62,376 nucleotides of DNA from Chloroflexota bacterium. GTDB taxonomy: Bacteria > Chloroflexota > Anaerolineae > Promineifilales > Promineifilaceae. Positions 25,635-33,400 of this stretch are shown here, in pieces. Numbering within the stretch: position 1 is the first letter of the stretch; the number at the start of each line of letters is the position of its first letter. The notes below the pieces were generated by a model. The model was not told the origin of the DNA. It was given only the letters and a program-made list of their open reading frames with translations, and made no database searches. The DNA lies in assembly GCA_013112725.1 (NCBI GenBank), contig JABFFZ010000024.1, positions 1 through 62,376 on the forward strand. Direction: 5' to 3'. The translations under genes and the position numbers were made by a program.

Positions 25635-26993
25635 TCATGGCGATAACACCAGGAGCGAAATAGATGGTCCCGGCAAGGTGATGGCCTCGCCGTTTGTCCA
25701 GTCGAGCGCGCCTAAATGTTCGGCATTGTGTTCAGCATCAAACTGCCATCGTTCGGCGCTGCTGCCGGTATACCCGTCTACCTGTAACGGGGCGGTTACA
25801 TTGCCGTCACCGCGGTTGATGACCATCAACGTGAGCGCGCCATCTTCACGTCGGGCGGCGAAAATGGAGACATCGGCCACGCCAGAATCGGCGTACACCT
25901 TCTCGTCGCCAAAATGGTGGTACATCTGGTAGACATAATATGTGGGGCGTGGCCCGCTGCGATCCAGAATGCCGGTACCATCACGCGGATGGAAGAGCAT
26001 CCAATGATTGACCATAGCCACATCCTGATCGATCATCCGCCCCAGCACATCCGCCCACCAGATGGCGTTATAAAACGAATCCGGCGTGCCCTCGCCGCCC
26101 AACGTGTTCGACCAGTTCGAGTTGACTTCGGTAACGGCAATGGGCAGATCGCGCCCCGTTTCTGCCTGAATAAGCTGGCGCAAGTAGGGGATAAGCTGAT
26201 CCCATTCTGGGCTATTCTGGCGCAGGTCGGCAATGCTGGGGTTGGGGTTTTGTCTGTCGGCAGGGAAAGGGTAGCGGTGTATAGACACCACGTCTACCAG
26301 GTCACCATTGGCGCGCAGAAATTCACGCATCCAATCCCGCCCCTGGCTGTCTTTGGGGTTGGTGGCTTCAACGGCCGTATAATCGCCATGAAGATCTGGC
26401 CCAACCAATAAGATGGTAGGGTCTTCCGCCTTCATCGCCTCCGCAAATTCCCGCCAGCGGGCATTGTAATAGGGCGTATCCCAATCGCCGGCCGTGATAA
26501 ACGGCTTGTCGTTATAAAGTGATGGTTCGTTGCCAATGCTCCAATAGCGCACCCCATACCCTTTTTCCTGGTTGGTGTAACGCAGCAGTTCCACCGCTTC
26601 TTCCGGCGTGCCGCGCAGCAGGTTGACGTGAATTAAGACTTCGGCGTTAATCATAGCGGCAATGTCCATGAACGAATCTATCTGGGAGGGGCGCAGATTG
26701 TTTTCATCCCCCCAGTTGCCGCCGGGAAAACGAATAAAGGTCAGATGGGAGTTTTGGTAATCTCCTAGGCCGTTGGCGGGCAAACCGGCCCAGACGCCGT
26801 AGTTGGTGCCATAGACCAGGGGATTGATGACCCCCTGGTTTATGGCGGCGTTGGCGTAAAGTTGGTTGGGTACGGCCGTAGCCGGCAGCGAGGTGGGCGC
26901 GGGTACGGTCGTAGCCTCATCCCGCCCTGCCGGCGCCTGAGAACAGGCAACCAAAAATAAAAGCAACCCTGTTACCTGCCAAAATCGTATCAT
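25635..26993 (-). CDS. Clan GH-A glycoside hydrolase lipoprotein, family not resolved
   Basis: The 452-residue product has a signal peptide with lipobox LVAC and a Thr/Pro linker to about residue 40. The catalytic domain shows clan GH-A marks: FIRFPGGNWGDENNL, the acid/base Glu in YWSIGNEPSLY, and the nucleophile Glu in IAVTEVNSNWSN. A C-terminal beta domain (LTLMVINRGDGNVTAPL) resembles the cap of GH39, GH44 or GH51 enzymes. The exact family and linkage cannot be told by eye; an arabinofuranosidase or endo-beta-glucanase are both possible. Its place between the transporter and the GH3 lipoprotein argues for an extracellular glucan-degrading role. Confidence 0.82.
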   Translation of the reverse strand: MIRFWQVTGLLLFLVACSQAPAGRDEATTVPAPTSLPATAVPNQLYANAAINQGVINPLVYGTNYGVWAGLPANGLGDYQNSHLTFIRFPGGNWGDENNLRPSQIDSFMDIAAMINAEVLIHVNLLRGTPEEAVELLRYTNQEKGYGVRYWSIGNEPSLYNDKPFITAGDWDTPYYNARWREFAEAMKAEDPTILLVGPDLHGDYTAVEATNPKDSQGRDWMREFLRANGDLVDVVSIHRYPFPADRQNPNPSIADLRQNSPEWDQLIPYLRQLIQAETGRDLPIAVTEVNSNWSNTLGGEGTPDSFYNAIWWADVLGRMIDQDVAMVNHWMLFHPRDGTGILDRSGPRPTYYVYQMYHHFGDEKVYADSGVADVSIFAARREDGALTLMVINRGDGNVTAPLQVDGYTGSSAERWQFDAEHNAEHLGALDWTNGEAITLPGPSISLLVLSP

Positions 26994-27045
26994 TTTGCAA
27001 ACCTTTATGGATTAATTGGGTTAGCAGGATTTCGCCAGAGCTAAG

Positions 27046-27083
27046 GTGATGCGTGATGTGTAACCGGGGGCATCACGCATCAC
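27046..27083. repeat. Word-repeat hairpin (GTGATGCGTGATG family)
   Basis: Arms 27046-27058 and 27071-27083 are perfect 13-bp reverse complements, and the right side repeats the word once more (CACGCATCAT). The hairpin follows the stop of the MalG-like permease gene and may end or protect the transporter mRNA. A related but looser sequence lies at 49385. Confidence 0.78.
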
Positions 27084-27118
27084 GCATCATTATCAACCCA
27101 CGAATCCCCCAAAATTGC

Positions 27119-28189
27119 CTATTTCTCCACACCGGTGATCACAATGCCCCGCACAAAGAAGCGCTGCGCCAGGATAAAAAGAATCAACGGTGCAATCAAC
27201 GCCATCAACGCCCCGGCCTGAATCAACTGCGGCTGTGCGCCATAAATCCCGTTAAACGTAGACAACGCCACCGAGATAGGCCACTTATTCCGACTCGTCG
27301 AAAGATAAATGAGCGGCCCAAAATAATCATTCCAGGCATACACAATGTGGAATACCGTCACCGCCAGCAAAGCCGGGTACGACTGCGGCAAAATGACCGA
27401 CCACAAAACGCGGAACCGGCTGGCGCCATCCATCATTGCCGCCTCATCCAGTTCCCGCGGAATCGTCATAAAATACTGCCGCAGTAAAAAGACATCAAAC
27501 GCATTGCCAAAGAAAGTGGGCACAATCAGCGGCAGCCAGGTGCCCACCCAGCCAATCTTTTGAAAAAACGTATAGGTGGGAATCAGCGTCACAAAGGCCG
27601 GTAAGAAAATTGTGGCGATTAGAACAATAAACAGAAAATCGCGCCCCGGAAAATCAAAGCGGGAAAAGCCATAGGCCACCAGCGTACACGAGAACAAGAC
27701 GCCAATGGTAGTCAGCACCGCATACATCGTCGTGTTCCACATCAGGCGCGGGTAATCAATGGTATCCCACACCCGTTTATAATTATCCCAGGTTGGCGCA
27801 AATTGCCACGGACGACTCAAAGATCGCCAAGAAACAGCACAAACAAACTCACCCCGATCTGGGTCGTCAGGATCGACGAAAGTGCTTTCCTTTAAGCCCT
27901 TTTTTATCAAAGCCAGATTGTTATTAGAGTTGTTATCTTCACTGCCCACGCAGGTGTTCATGGGAACTGTGTACATCTCTACTTGCTTGCCATCATATTC
28001 ATAAACAGCTGGTTTGGCCGGCCAAATGGGGCCGCCAATAACCGAAATTTGCTCTTGTGTCTTTAGCGAAGTAAAGACCATGAAGGCGAAGGGCGAAAGA
28101 AAAAGAAACAGGAGAAGGGCGGTAGACCCAGTAATGGAAAAACTCTTAGCCGTTTCACGTAGATGGCTTCGCCGGGTTGATACATTCAT
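27119..28189 (-). CDS. Sugar ABC transporter permease (MalG-like)
   Basis: The 356-residue membrane protein has six predicted helices. The signature loop for contact with the ATPase, EAAMMDGASRFRVLW followed by ILPQSYPAL, is present near residues 250-275. Between helix 1 and the rest lies a long extracytoplasmic insertion (about 60-130) rich in Asn and Asp, which some MalG relatives share. It partners with the MalF-like permease encoded 12 bases upstream, and GGAGG stands before its ATG. No ATPase gene is found in the locus, so a shared MsmX/MsiK-type ATPase encoded elsewhere is expected. No ACGGCCGT site occurs in this gene. Confidence 0.95.
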   Translation of the reverse strand: MNVSTRRSHLRETAKSFSITGSTALLLFLFLSPFAFMVFTSLKTQEQISVIGGPIWPAKPAVYEYDGKQVEMYTVPMNTCVGSEDNNSNNNLALIKKGLKESTFVDPDDPDRGEFVCAVSWRSLSRPWQFAPTWDNYKRVWDTIDYPRLMWNTTMYAVLTTIGVLFSCTLVAYGFSRFDFPGRDFLFIVLIATIFLPAFVTLIPTYTFFQKIGWVGTWLPLIVPTFFGNAFDVFLLRQYFMTIPRELDEAAMMDGASRFRVLWSVILPQSYPALLAVTVFHIVYAWNDYFGPLIYLSTSRNKWPISVALSTFNGIYGAQPQLIQAGALMALIAPLILFILAQRFFVRGIVITGVEK

Positions 28190-28201
28190 AATAATACCTC
28201 C

Positions 28202-29203
28202 TTAAGACCGCCGTTCTCCGGCATAATAGACCCAGCGTGGGGCTGTGCCAAACAAAAACAACGTGACAATAAGGATAATGAAGAACAACAGCCAGGCCAT
28301 GGCTGAGCCATAAGACATATTCTGAAAAGTAAAGAATGTCTTATACAAATAGAGATTGAAAAACATCGTGGCCCCACCAGGTCGTCCTGTGCCATTATTG
28401 ACAACCAACGGTACCAGGAAGTATTGGAACAACCCAATGACAATCAACACCAGGTTAAAGAAAATGACAGGGGAAATCATGGGGAAAGTCACATTACGAA
28501 ACTGCTGCCAGGTGTTAGCACCATCAACCTTAGAAGCGTCATACAATTCAGTAGGCACCCCTTGTAAGCCGGAGAGCATAATTAGCATGGCGTTACCAAT
28601 GCCCCAAATACCCATGATAACGTAAGTCGGATAAACCCAATTGACGTCGTTTGCCCAGTTAGGAACCATTGTTCTGGGAACGCCTATGCTCATTAACGCG
28701 CGGTTGATCCAGCCGGTTTCGGGGTTGAGCATGCCGCCCCACAGGAAAATGGCAGCTACAAAAGGGATAATGTACGGCATGTAAAACGCGCTGCGGAAAA
28801 ACATGGAGCCTTTCAAGTAAGGGCTGTTCATCAAGATTGCCAGGCCCAGCGGCAGGAAAAGTCCCACCGGCAGTCCAATCAGCCCAAAGCGAATGGTAAT
28901 CCACATGGAGCCGCGAGTACCGCCGGTGCCTGTCCATATCTGGGGATCGGTGAATACCTGCTTGTAATTCTGTAACCCCACAAACTGCGGTCTGCCCAAA
29001 ATGCCATCCGTAATGCGAAGGTCGAGGAAACTAAAGATTAAACTGGCGATAATGGGCAAGAAAGTGAAGATAAAAAAGCCAATGAGCCAGGGTAATATGA
29101 ACAGCAAGCCATCCCGCATTTCTCGCCGCTTGATTTTTGACATCTGGCGATAAACCCGCGGTGATGGTATTTGAAATTTACTTCTACTTAGTTGTTCAAA
29201 CAT
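28202..29203 (-). CDS. Sugar ABC transporter permease (MalF-like)
   Basis: The 333-residue product begins with a long cytoplasmic N-terminus (KIKRREMRDGLLFILPW) and then six helices. The ATPase-contact loop reads YDASKVDGANTWQQFRNVTFPMISP split over residues 235-260, a good match to the EAA motif. It forms a heterodimer with the MalG-like permease that follows directly, and receives sugar from the lipoprotein encoded upstream. Codon and base use look more A/T-rich here than in the glycoside hydrolase genes, and the gene lacks ACGGCCGT sites, hinting at a different history for the transporter block. Confidence 0.95.
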   Translation of the reverse strand: MFEQLSRSKFQIPSPRVYRQMSKIKRREMRDGLLFILPWLIGFFIFTFLPIIASLIFSFLDLRITDGILGRPQFVGLQNYKQVFTDPQIWTGTGGTRGSMWITIRFGLIGLPVGLFLPLGLAILMNSPYLKGSMFFRSAFYMPYIIPFVAAIFLWGGMLNPETGWINRALMSIGVPRTMVPNWANDVNWVYPTYVIMGIWGIGNAMLIMLSGLQGVPTELYDASKVDGANTWQQFRNVTFPMISPVIFFNLVLIVIGLFQYFLVPLVVNNGTGRPGGATMFFNLYLYKTFFTFQNMSYGSAMAWLLFFIILIVTLFLFGTAPRWVYYAGERRS

Positions 29204-29251
29204 AACCTCTCCTCTCCTTTCAGAACCCGCCTAAGAAATGGGATTAAATTC

Positions 29252-29290
29252 TGGTAGGGATTGGGGATTCAAAATCCCCAATCCTTACCA
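29252..29290 (-). other. Intercistronic hairpin between binding-protein and permease genes
   Basis: Arms 29252-29267 (TGGTAGGGATTGGGGA) and 29275-29290 pair with one mismatch around a 7-base loop. On the minus strand it lies after the binding-protein stop and before the first permease. In many sugar operons such a hairpin partly ends transcription or protects the upstream mRNA so the binding protein is made in excess. No strong U run follows, so protection is as likely as termination. Confidence 0.72.
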
Positions 29291-29372
29291 GCCTTACAAG
29301 TATAACGAGAAAGCCGGGCCTGAGAAAAGGGGGGCGAGTCTGTGAAAACTTACCCCCCATCATACAAACCGT

Positions 29373-30881
29373 TTATTTGTTGTAAATAACGGTGAGGTCA
29401 TCCTGTAACTTTTGGAATTCGGCATCAAAGTCCAGATCTTTGGTGTTTTGCAACAAATCACCAAAAGTTTGAATGCGGGCGAAAGCCTCATTCCAGTTGG
29501 GCAGGTATTGTTCTGCGCTTGGGGTATCGGGGTAAGCCAGACCTTGCACAAACACGTCCCAGCTTTCCGGGGTCACAAACGGATAATCGTTTGATTTGAC
29601 TTCGAAGAAAGCTTCTGTTTTGTCGGCAATGGCGGGCATGGCACCGTAGATGGGCAGCAACTTGTCGCCACCGGTGGTGATCAGGTAAGCCAATACCGTA
29701 AACGCCTCGTTGGGGTTTTGGGTGCCTTTCCAGATGCGGAAGGTGTCGGCGTCAATACGGCCCTGTACCACACCATTGGCCATGGCGGGTTGAATGCCCA
29801 ATTGGAATTCGTTGCCGGCGTCGCGGAACTCACCCAGGCAGCAGGTGTACCAGGTTTGGGTCAGACCCATGGCTGCCTTGCCACTGTTGAAGACGTTGCC
29901 GCCGCCAAATTCTGGCGAACCGGCCAACGGGCCACTGGCAATAAAGGGCTGTTCGCCCCACATGCCTTCATGCCACCAGCGCCAAGCTTCTTTCCAACTG
30001 TCGGGAATGGCAGAAATGTAGGAGCCTTTGGCTTCGCCTTCATAAATTTTGGCGGCGCCGCCGTAGAAGGTGGCGGTGGAGTTCGGGTGCTGCCATTGTG
30101 GGCTGTAGCCAAGTTGTACAATTTGAGTCGCATCGAAACCTTCTTCGGTGGCGTTGTTGCCGTTGACGTCAATGGTCAGGCGTTTGGCTACTTCGGTTAC
30201 GGTATCCCAATTCCAATCCACCATTTCACCGTCTAGTTCGTATTTTTCGCCATAAACTTGCGGTGGATAAGCCAGACCGGATTCATCAAACATGGAAGGT
30301 ACAAAGTACATGGCGCCGGGAAACACAGCAAAGGGCAGACCAACCTGGCCTTCTTCTGTCTGGTAAAATTCAATCAGGGCCGGATCAAAGATGGAGGTGT
30401 CGAAGCCGGAGGATTCGATCAGGGGGCCAATATCCAGCCATTGGCCGTAGAAGGCATTGGAGCCACCCCAACCCACAGGGCCGATGATATCGGGGCCATT
30501 GCCGGAAGCAATTTGGGTGGCCAGCGTGTCACGAGCCGCATCGTAAGGGACGATCTCCAGAACCAGTTCGATTTTGTCTTGAGAATCGTTGAAATCTTTC
30601 ACCACTTCTTCTTGCACGGCAATTTGTTCGGGGTTGGTGCCGGTACCCAGACCAACAAACCAGCGAATTTGTACTTTGCTGCTGCTGGAGGTGCTGGGAG
30701 CGGTGGTGGCTGCGGGCGCAGCTTCTTCGGCCGGGGCAGTGGTGGCTGCGGGGGCGGCTTCTTCAGCAGTTTGGTCTGTGGTGGAAGAAGCAGGTTCTTC
30801 GGTGGCTGTGCCGCCGCAGGCGACCAGGGCCATACCCAAGATCAGGGCTAACAAAATTAACAGGAAACGTGATGTACGCAT
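29373..30881 (-). CDS. Extracellular sugar-binding lipoprotein of an ABC transporter (family 1)
   Basis: The 502-residue product starts MRTSRFLLILLALILGMAL with lipobox VACG, then an Ala/Thr/Glu-rich linker (to about 65) made of repeated TTAPAEEAAPAA. The binding domain has the family pattern IRWFVGLGTG, VVKDFNDSQDKIELVLE, ASGNGPDIIGPVGW and, late, WKGTQNPNEAFTVLAYL. It would capture oligosaccharides outside the membrane and deliver them to the two permeases encoded downstream. AAGGAGAG precedes the ATG. The size is typical of binding proteins for larger oligosaccharides such as cellodextrins, which agrees with the rest of the locus; the ligand itself is inferred. Confidence 0.94.
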   Translation of the reverse strand: MRTSRFLLILLALILGMALVACGGTATEEPASSTTDQTAEEAAPAATTAPAEEAAPAATTAPSTSSSSKVQIRWFVGLGTGTNPEQIAVQEEVVKDFNDSQDKIELVLEIVPYDAARDTLATQIASGNGPDIIGPVGWGGSNAFYGQWLDIGPLIESSGFDTSIFDPALIEFYQTEEGQVGLPFAVFPGAMYFVPSMFDESGLAYPPQVYGEKYELDGEMVDWNWDTVTEVAKRLTIDVNGNNATEEGFDATQIVQLGYSPQWQHPNSTATFYGGAAKIYEGEAKGSYISAIPDSWKEAWRWWHEGMWGEQPFIASGPLAGSPEFGGGNVFNSGKAAMGLTQTWYTCCLGEFRDAGNEFQLGIQPAMANGVVQGRIDADTFRIWKGTQNPNEAFTVLAYLITTGGDKLLPIYGAMPAIADKTEAFFEVKSNDYPFVTPESWDVFVQGLAYPDTPSAEQYLPNWNEAFARIQTFGDLLQNTKDLDFDAEFQKLQDDLTVIYNK

Positions 30882-31051
30882 GTTCTTCTCTCCTTGTGCG
30901 TATTTGATATTCTTAGCTAAATACTCTAATCAATCACTATGGTTCACTATCGTATTTGAACGAGCGGCCTGTCCGGTTGTGATGTTGGCTTTAGTGGGGG
31001 ACAGGTGATGTATTGCCTGGTTGTTGTGCTTATGCCTGATCTTCACCTCCT

Positions 31052-32083
31052 TTAAGTGGTTATGAGTAGTGGTGGCGTTGTGTTCACCAGGTTTTGGCGC
31101 ACAAGCGCCACACCACCCCATGCACCAGGGTTGATGTCTGGTGGCGCTATGACTAATTTTTCTGGTATCAGCATTTCGGCGGCTAATGGGGATAGGCGCG
31201 CCTGCCGCTGCCACTCGCGTAAGATGGCCTGACGTAGGGTGTCACCGGCGCGGGCGATGCCGCCGCCGAGGATGATTTTGTCTATGTCGAAGGCCATGAT
31301 GAGGGCTTGTAAACCGCGGCCGAGGTAAGCACCGGCCTGGTTGATGATTGTTTGGGCGGTCTGGTTGCCCAAACGGGCCGCCTGGAAAACGTCTACGGCC
31401 GTGACACACTCCCCCTCTACAGTTACCGGTATCTGCCCGGCGGCGGCTGCCTGCTGCCCGGCATGGGCAATAGCCGGCCCGGCCACGTACATTTCCAGGC
31501 AGCCATGATTGCCACAGTTGCAGCGGGGGCCGCCCGGCTCGACGACCATGTGCCCAAACTCCCCGGCCATGCCGTGCGCACCCCGGTAGAGACGGCCGTC
31601 CAGAATTAACCCGGCGGCTAATCCGGTGCCAATGCCTACATACGCCATGTGCTGGATGGTCTGGTCAGTAAAAAATGTGTAATACCCCAGGGCAGCCAGG
31701 TGCAGGTCATTTTCCAACAGGCAGGGTATACCACCAAAGGCGGCGCTTAACATGGCCCCGGCGGGCATAGCATCCCAACGGAGATTGACGGCCAGGTGGA
31801 CGGTGCCGGTTTGGGGATCAACCCGGCCAGGGATGCCGATGCCAATGGCGCTGACCTGATTTAGGGAGAAGCCGGTCTGGTTGAGTGCCTGGTGTACGGC
31901 CGTTTGAATGCTCTCCAGGGTGCTGTGGGGTGTACGTTTGTCGGTGGGGCAGGTGAACTGGGCGCGTGGCTGCCAGGCGGCGTCTACCACCAGGGCGGTA
32001 ATGGTGGTGCCGCCCACATCTACGCCAATAACGGCTGCGTCTACGGCCGTTTGTGTCTGTTTCCCACCATTCAACGTCATCAT
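31052..32083 (-). CDS. ROK-family sugar kinase (glucokinase-like)
   Basis: The 343-residue product has the N-terminal ATP-binding signature VIGVDVGGTTITAL, the substrate block LENDLHLAALGYY, and the ROK zinc motif CNCGNHGCLEMYV with its ligands His and three Cys. No DNA-binding domain is attached, so it is a kinase rather than an NagC/Mlc-type repressor. The expected reaction is glucose + ATP to glucose 6-phosphate, taking the glucose set free by cellobiose phosphorylase and the GH3 enzymes. N-acetylglucosamine or another hexose is possible. It starts six bases after the LacI gene, so the two are co-transcribed. Four ACGGCCGT sites occur in its first two thirds. Confidence 0.92.
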   Translation of the reverse strand: MMTLNGGKQTQTAVDAAVIGVDVGGTTITALVVDAAWQPRAQFTCPTDKRTPHSTLESIQTAVHQALNQTGFSLNQVSAIGIGIPGRVDPQTGTVHLAVNLRWDAMPAGAMLSAAFGGIPCLLENDLHLAALGYYTFFTDQTIQHMAYVGIGTGLAAGLILDGRLYRGAHGMAGEFGHMVVEPGGPRCNCGNHGCLEMYVAGPAIAHAGQQAAAAGQIPVTVEGECVTAVDVFQAARLGNQTAQTIINQAGAYLGRGLQALIMAFDIDKIILGGGIARAGDTLRQAILREWQRQARLSPLAAEMLIPEKLVIAPPDINPGAWGGVALVRQNLVNTTPPLLITT

Positions 32084-32089
32084 TGTTTC

Positions 32090-33100
32090 TTATCCAACAC
32101 CCGATGTTTCCCGCACCACCAACTCTGTGGGCAAAATCACCCGCCGCGCCGGTTTAGATCCGTTATCAATAATGTCTAACAACGTCTCCACGGCCAACGC
32201 GCCGATCCGCCGAATCGGTTGGCGGATCGTCGTCAGGGGAGGAATGGCTAATAGGGCGGGCGGGAGATCATCAAACCCAACCACGGCTACCTCATCCGGC
32301 ACGGTGACGTTCGCTTCGCGTAAGGCGCGCATGGCCCCCAACGCCATACTGTCTGAGGCCACAAAAACCGCGTCAATCCCTTTGGTCAACAAACGGTGCA
32401 TCGCTTCATAGGCGCTGGCTTCGGTATAGTCCCCAATTTCAATCAGGGCGGGGTCTACCGTTCGCCCCCGATCTCGCAGGGCGTTGAGGTACCCTTGCTG
32501 CCGATCTTGGGCCGAACGGTTTTTGAGATGGCCGGTAATGTGGGCGATGCGCTGTCTGCCCAGGCGTATCAGATGGGTAACAGCGGCATGGGCGCCGGCT
32601 ACATTGTCGGTGTCCAGAAAATTGACATCCGGGTGTTCATGGCGGCCAATGGCCACAAAGGGAACGTCATTCTCAATCAGTTGGGGCACCAGCGGATCAT
32701 CCACATGATTGCCCGCCGTAATCAGCCCATCAAACAGATTATTACGAATGATTTTGGGGTATAAGCTGGCCTCTTCTTCTTTGGTGTGAAATAGAAAAAG
32801 GGAAAGGGTTAATTCCAGTGGATTACATGCCTGGGTGATACCCTGTATAAGACGGGGGAAATAGGGATCGGCAAATAAGGCTTGCGCTGGTTCGGCAATG
32901 ACCAGCCCGATGATATTGGCGCGTTGCCCGGCCAGACGACGCGCCGCGGGATCAGGTTGGTAGCCGGTTTCTTCAATAACGGATAATACGCGCTCACGGA
33001 CTTCGGGGCGCACGCTGACATGGTTGTTCACCACCCGCGATACGGTAGAGCGTGAGACGCCAGCCAATTCCGCTATGGTTTCCAGGGTTAACCGACTCAT
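32090..33100 (-). CDS. LacI-family repressor, probably CelR/CebR-like
   Basis: The 336-residue product opens with the LacI helix-turn-helix and hinge: TLETIAELAGVSRSTVSRVV, then NNHVSVRPEVRERV and YQPDPAARRLAG. The rest is a periplasmic-binding-protein-like effector domain (IIGLVIAEP, FDGLITAGNHV, AVVGFDDLPPA). Its own upstream region contains two palindromes that match the operator of the cellulase regulator CelR of Thermobifida (TGGGAGCGCTCCCA), so self-regulation and control of the downstream sugar genes by cellobiose are likely. Being the first gene after the promoter, it should be transcribed together with the ROK kinase and perhaps the transporter. Its family is certain; the effector is inferred. 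Confidence 0.94.
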   Translation of the reverse strand: MSRLTLETIAELAGVSRSTVSRVVNNHVSVRPEVRERVLSVIEETGYQPDPAARRLAGQRANIIGLVIAEPAQALFADPYFPRLIQGITQACNPLELTLSLFLFHTKEEEASLYPKIIRNNLFDGLITAGNHVDDPLVPQLIENDVPFVAIGRHEHPDVNFLDTDNVAGAHAAVTHLIRLGRQRIAHITGHLKNRSAQDRQQGYLNALRDRGRTVDPALIEIGDYTEASAYEAMHRLLTKGIDAVFVASDSMALGAMRALREANVTVPDEVAVVGFDDLPPALLAIPPLTTIRQPIRRIGALAVETLLDIIDNGSKPARRVILPTELVVRETSGVG

Positions 33101-33205
33101 TAGCTTACAGGACCCTCAGGATTTCAGAATAGCCGGAGAGCCTACATCGAGAAAATGCCTTTTTGCTAAGGTTTTTGGTAAGGGAGAAGTGGCGCAAACT
33201 TATTC

Positions 33206-33221
33206 TTGGAAGCGCTCCCAA
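33206..33221. promoter_or_regulatory. LacI-type operator O2
   Basis: TTGGAAGCGCTCCCAA is one base short of a perfect palindrome and contains the core AGCGCTCCCA shared with O1. Its centre lies 109 bp downstream of the O1 centre, a spacing that would allow a repressor tetramer or two dimers to loop the DNA. Confidence 0.85.
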
Positions 33222-33230
33222 ATGCGCACC

Positions 33231-33259
33231 AAAAAAAGCTTTTCATTCACGTGAAAAGC
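33231..33259 (-). terminator. Intrinsic terminator or attenuator in the lacI leader
   Basis: On the minus strand GCTTTTCA pairs with TGAAAAGC around a short loop containing CGTG, and seven Us follow. It lies about 75-100 bases after the presumed start of transcription and before O2. The stem is A/T-rich and modest, so it may leak or act as an attenuator. Alternatively it ends short transcripts, with a second promoter nearer to lacI that I could not identify. Confidence 0.65.
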
Positions 33260-33314
33260 AGGGTGTATGCTTGGATAGCATTGTCCGCGAGCGTACTCTT
33301 CTCCTGAACCCTTT

Positions 33315-33330
33315 ATGGGAGCGCTCCCAT
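33315..33330. promoter_or_regulatory. LacI-type operator O1 (CelR/CebR-like)
   Basis: ATGGGAGCGCTCCCAT is a perfect 16-bp palindrome. Its inner 14 bases equal the published operator of CelR in Thermobifida fusca and the CebR-type box of actinomycetes. It begins about 11 bases beyond the -10 hexamer, covering the start of transcription, the classic place for repression. Confidence 0.92.
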
Positions 33331-33341
33331 GAAGTGCCAAA

Positions 33342-33370
33342 ACTATAACAAAGCTAGAAAAGTTTGTCAA
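33342..33370 (-). promoter_or_regulatory. Consensus housekeeping promoter of the sugar locus
   Basis: On the minus strand TTGACA (33370-33365) and TATAGT (33347-33342) are separated by exactly 17 bases. This is almost the perfect sigma-70 consensus. It fires toward lacI; the start of transcription should be near 33335, just before or within operator O1, giving a leader of about 235 bases. Confidence 0.88.
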
Positions 33371-33400
33371 CAGTTTGAACAAATTTTGGGGTCTATTTTT

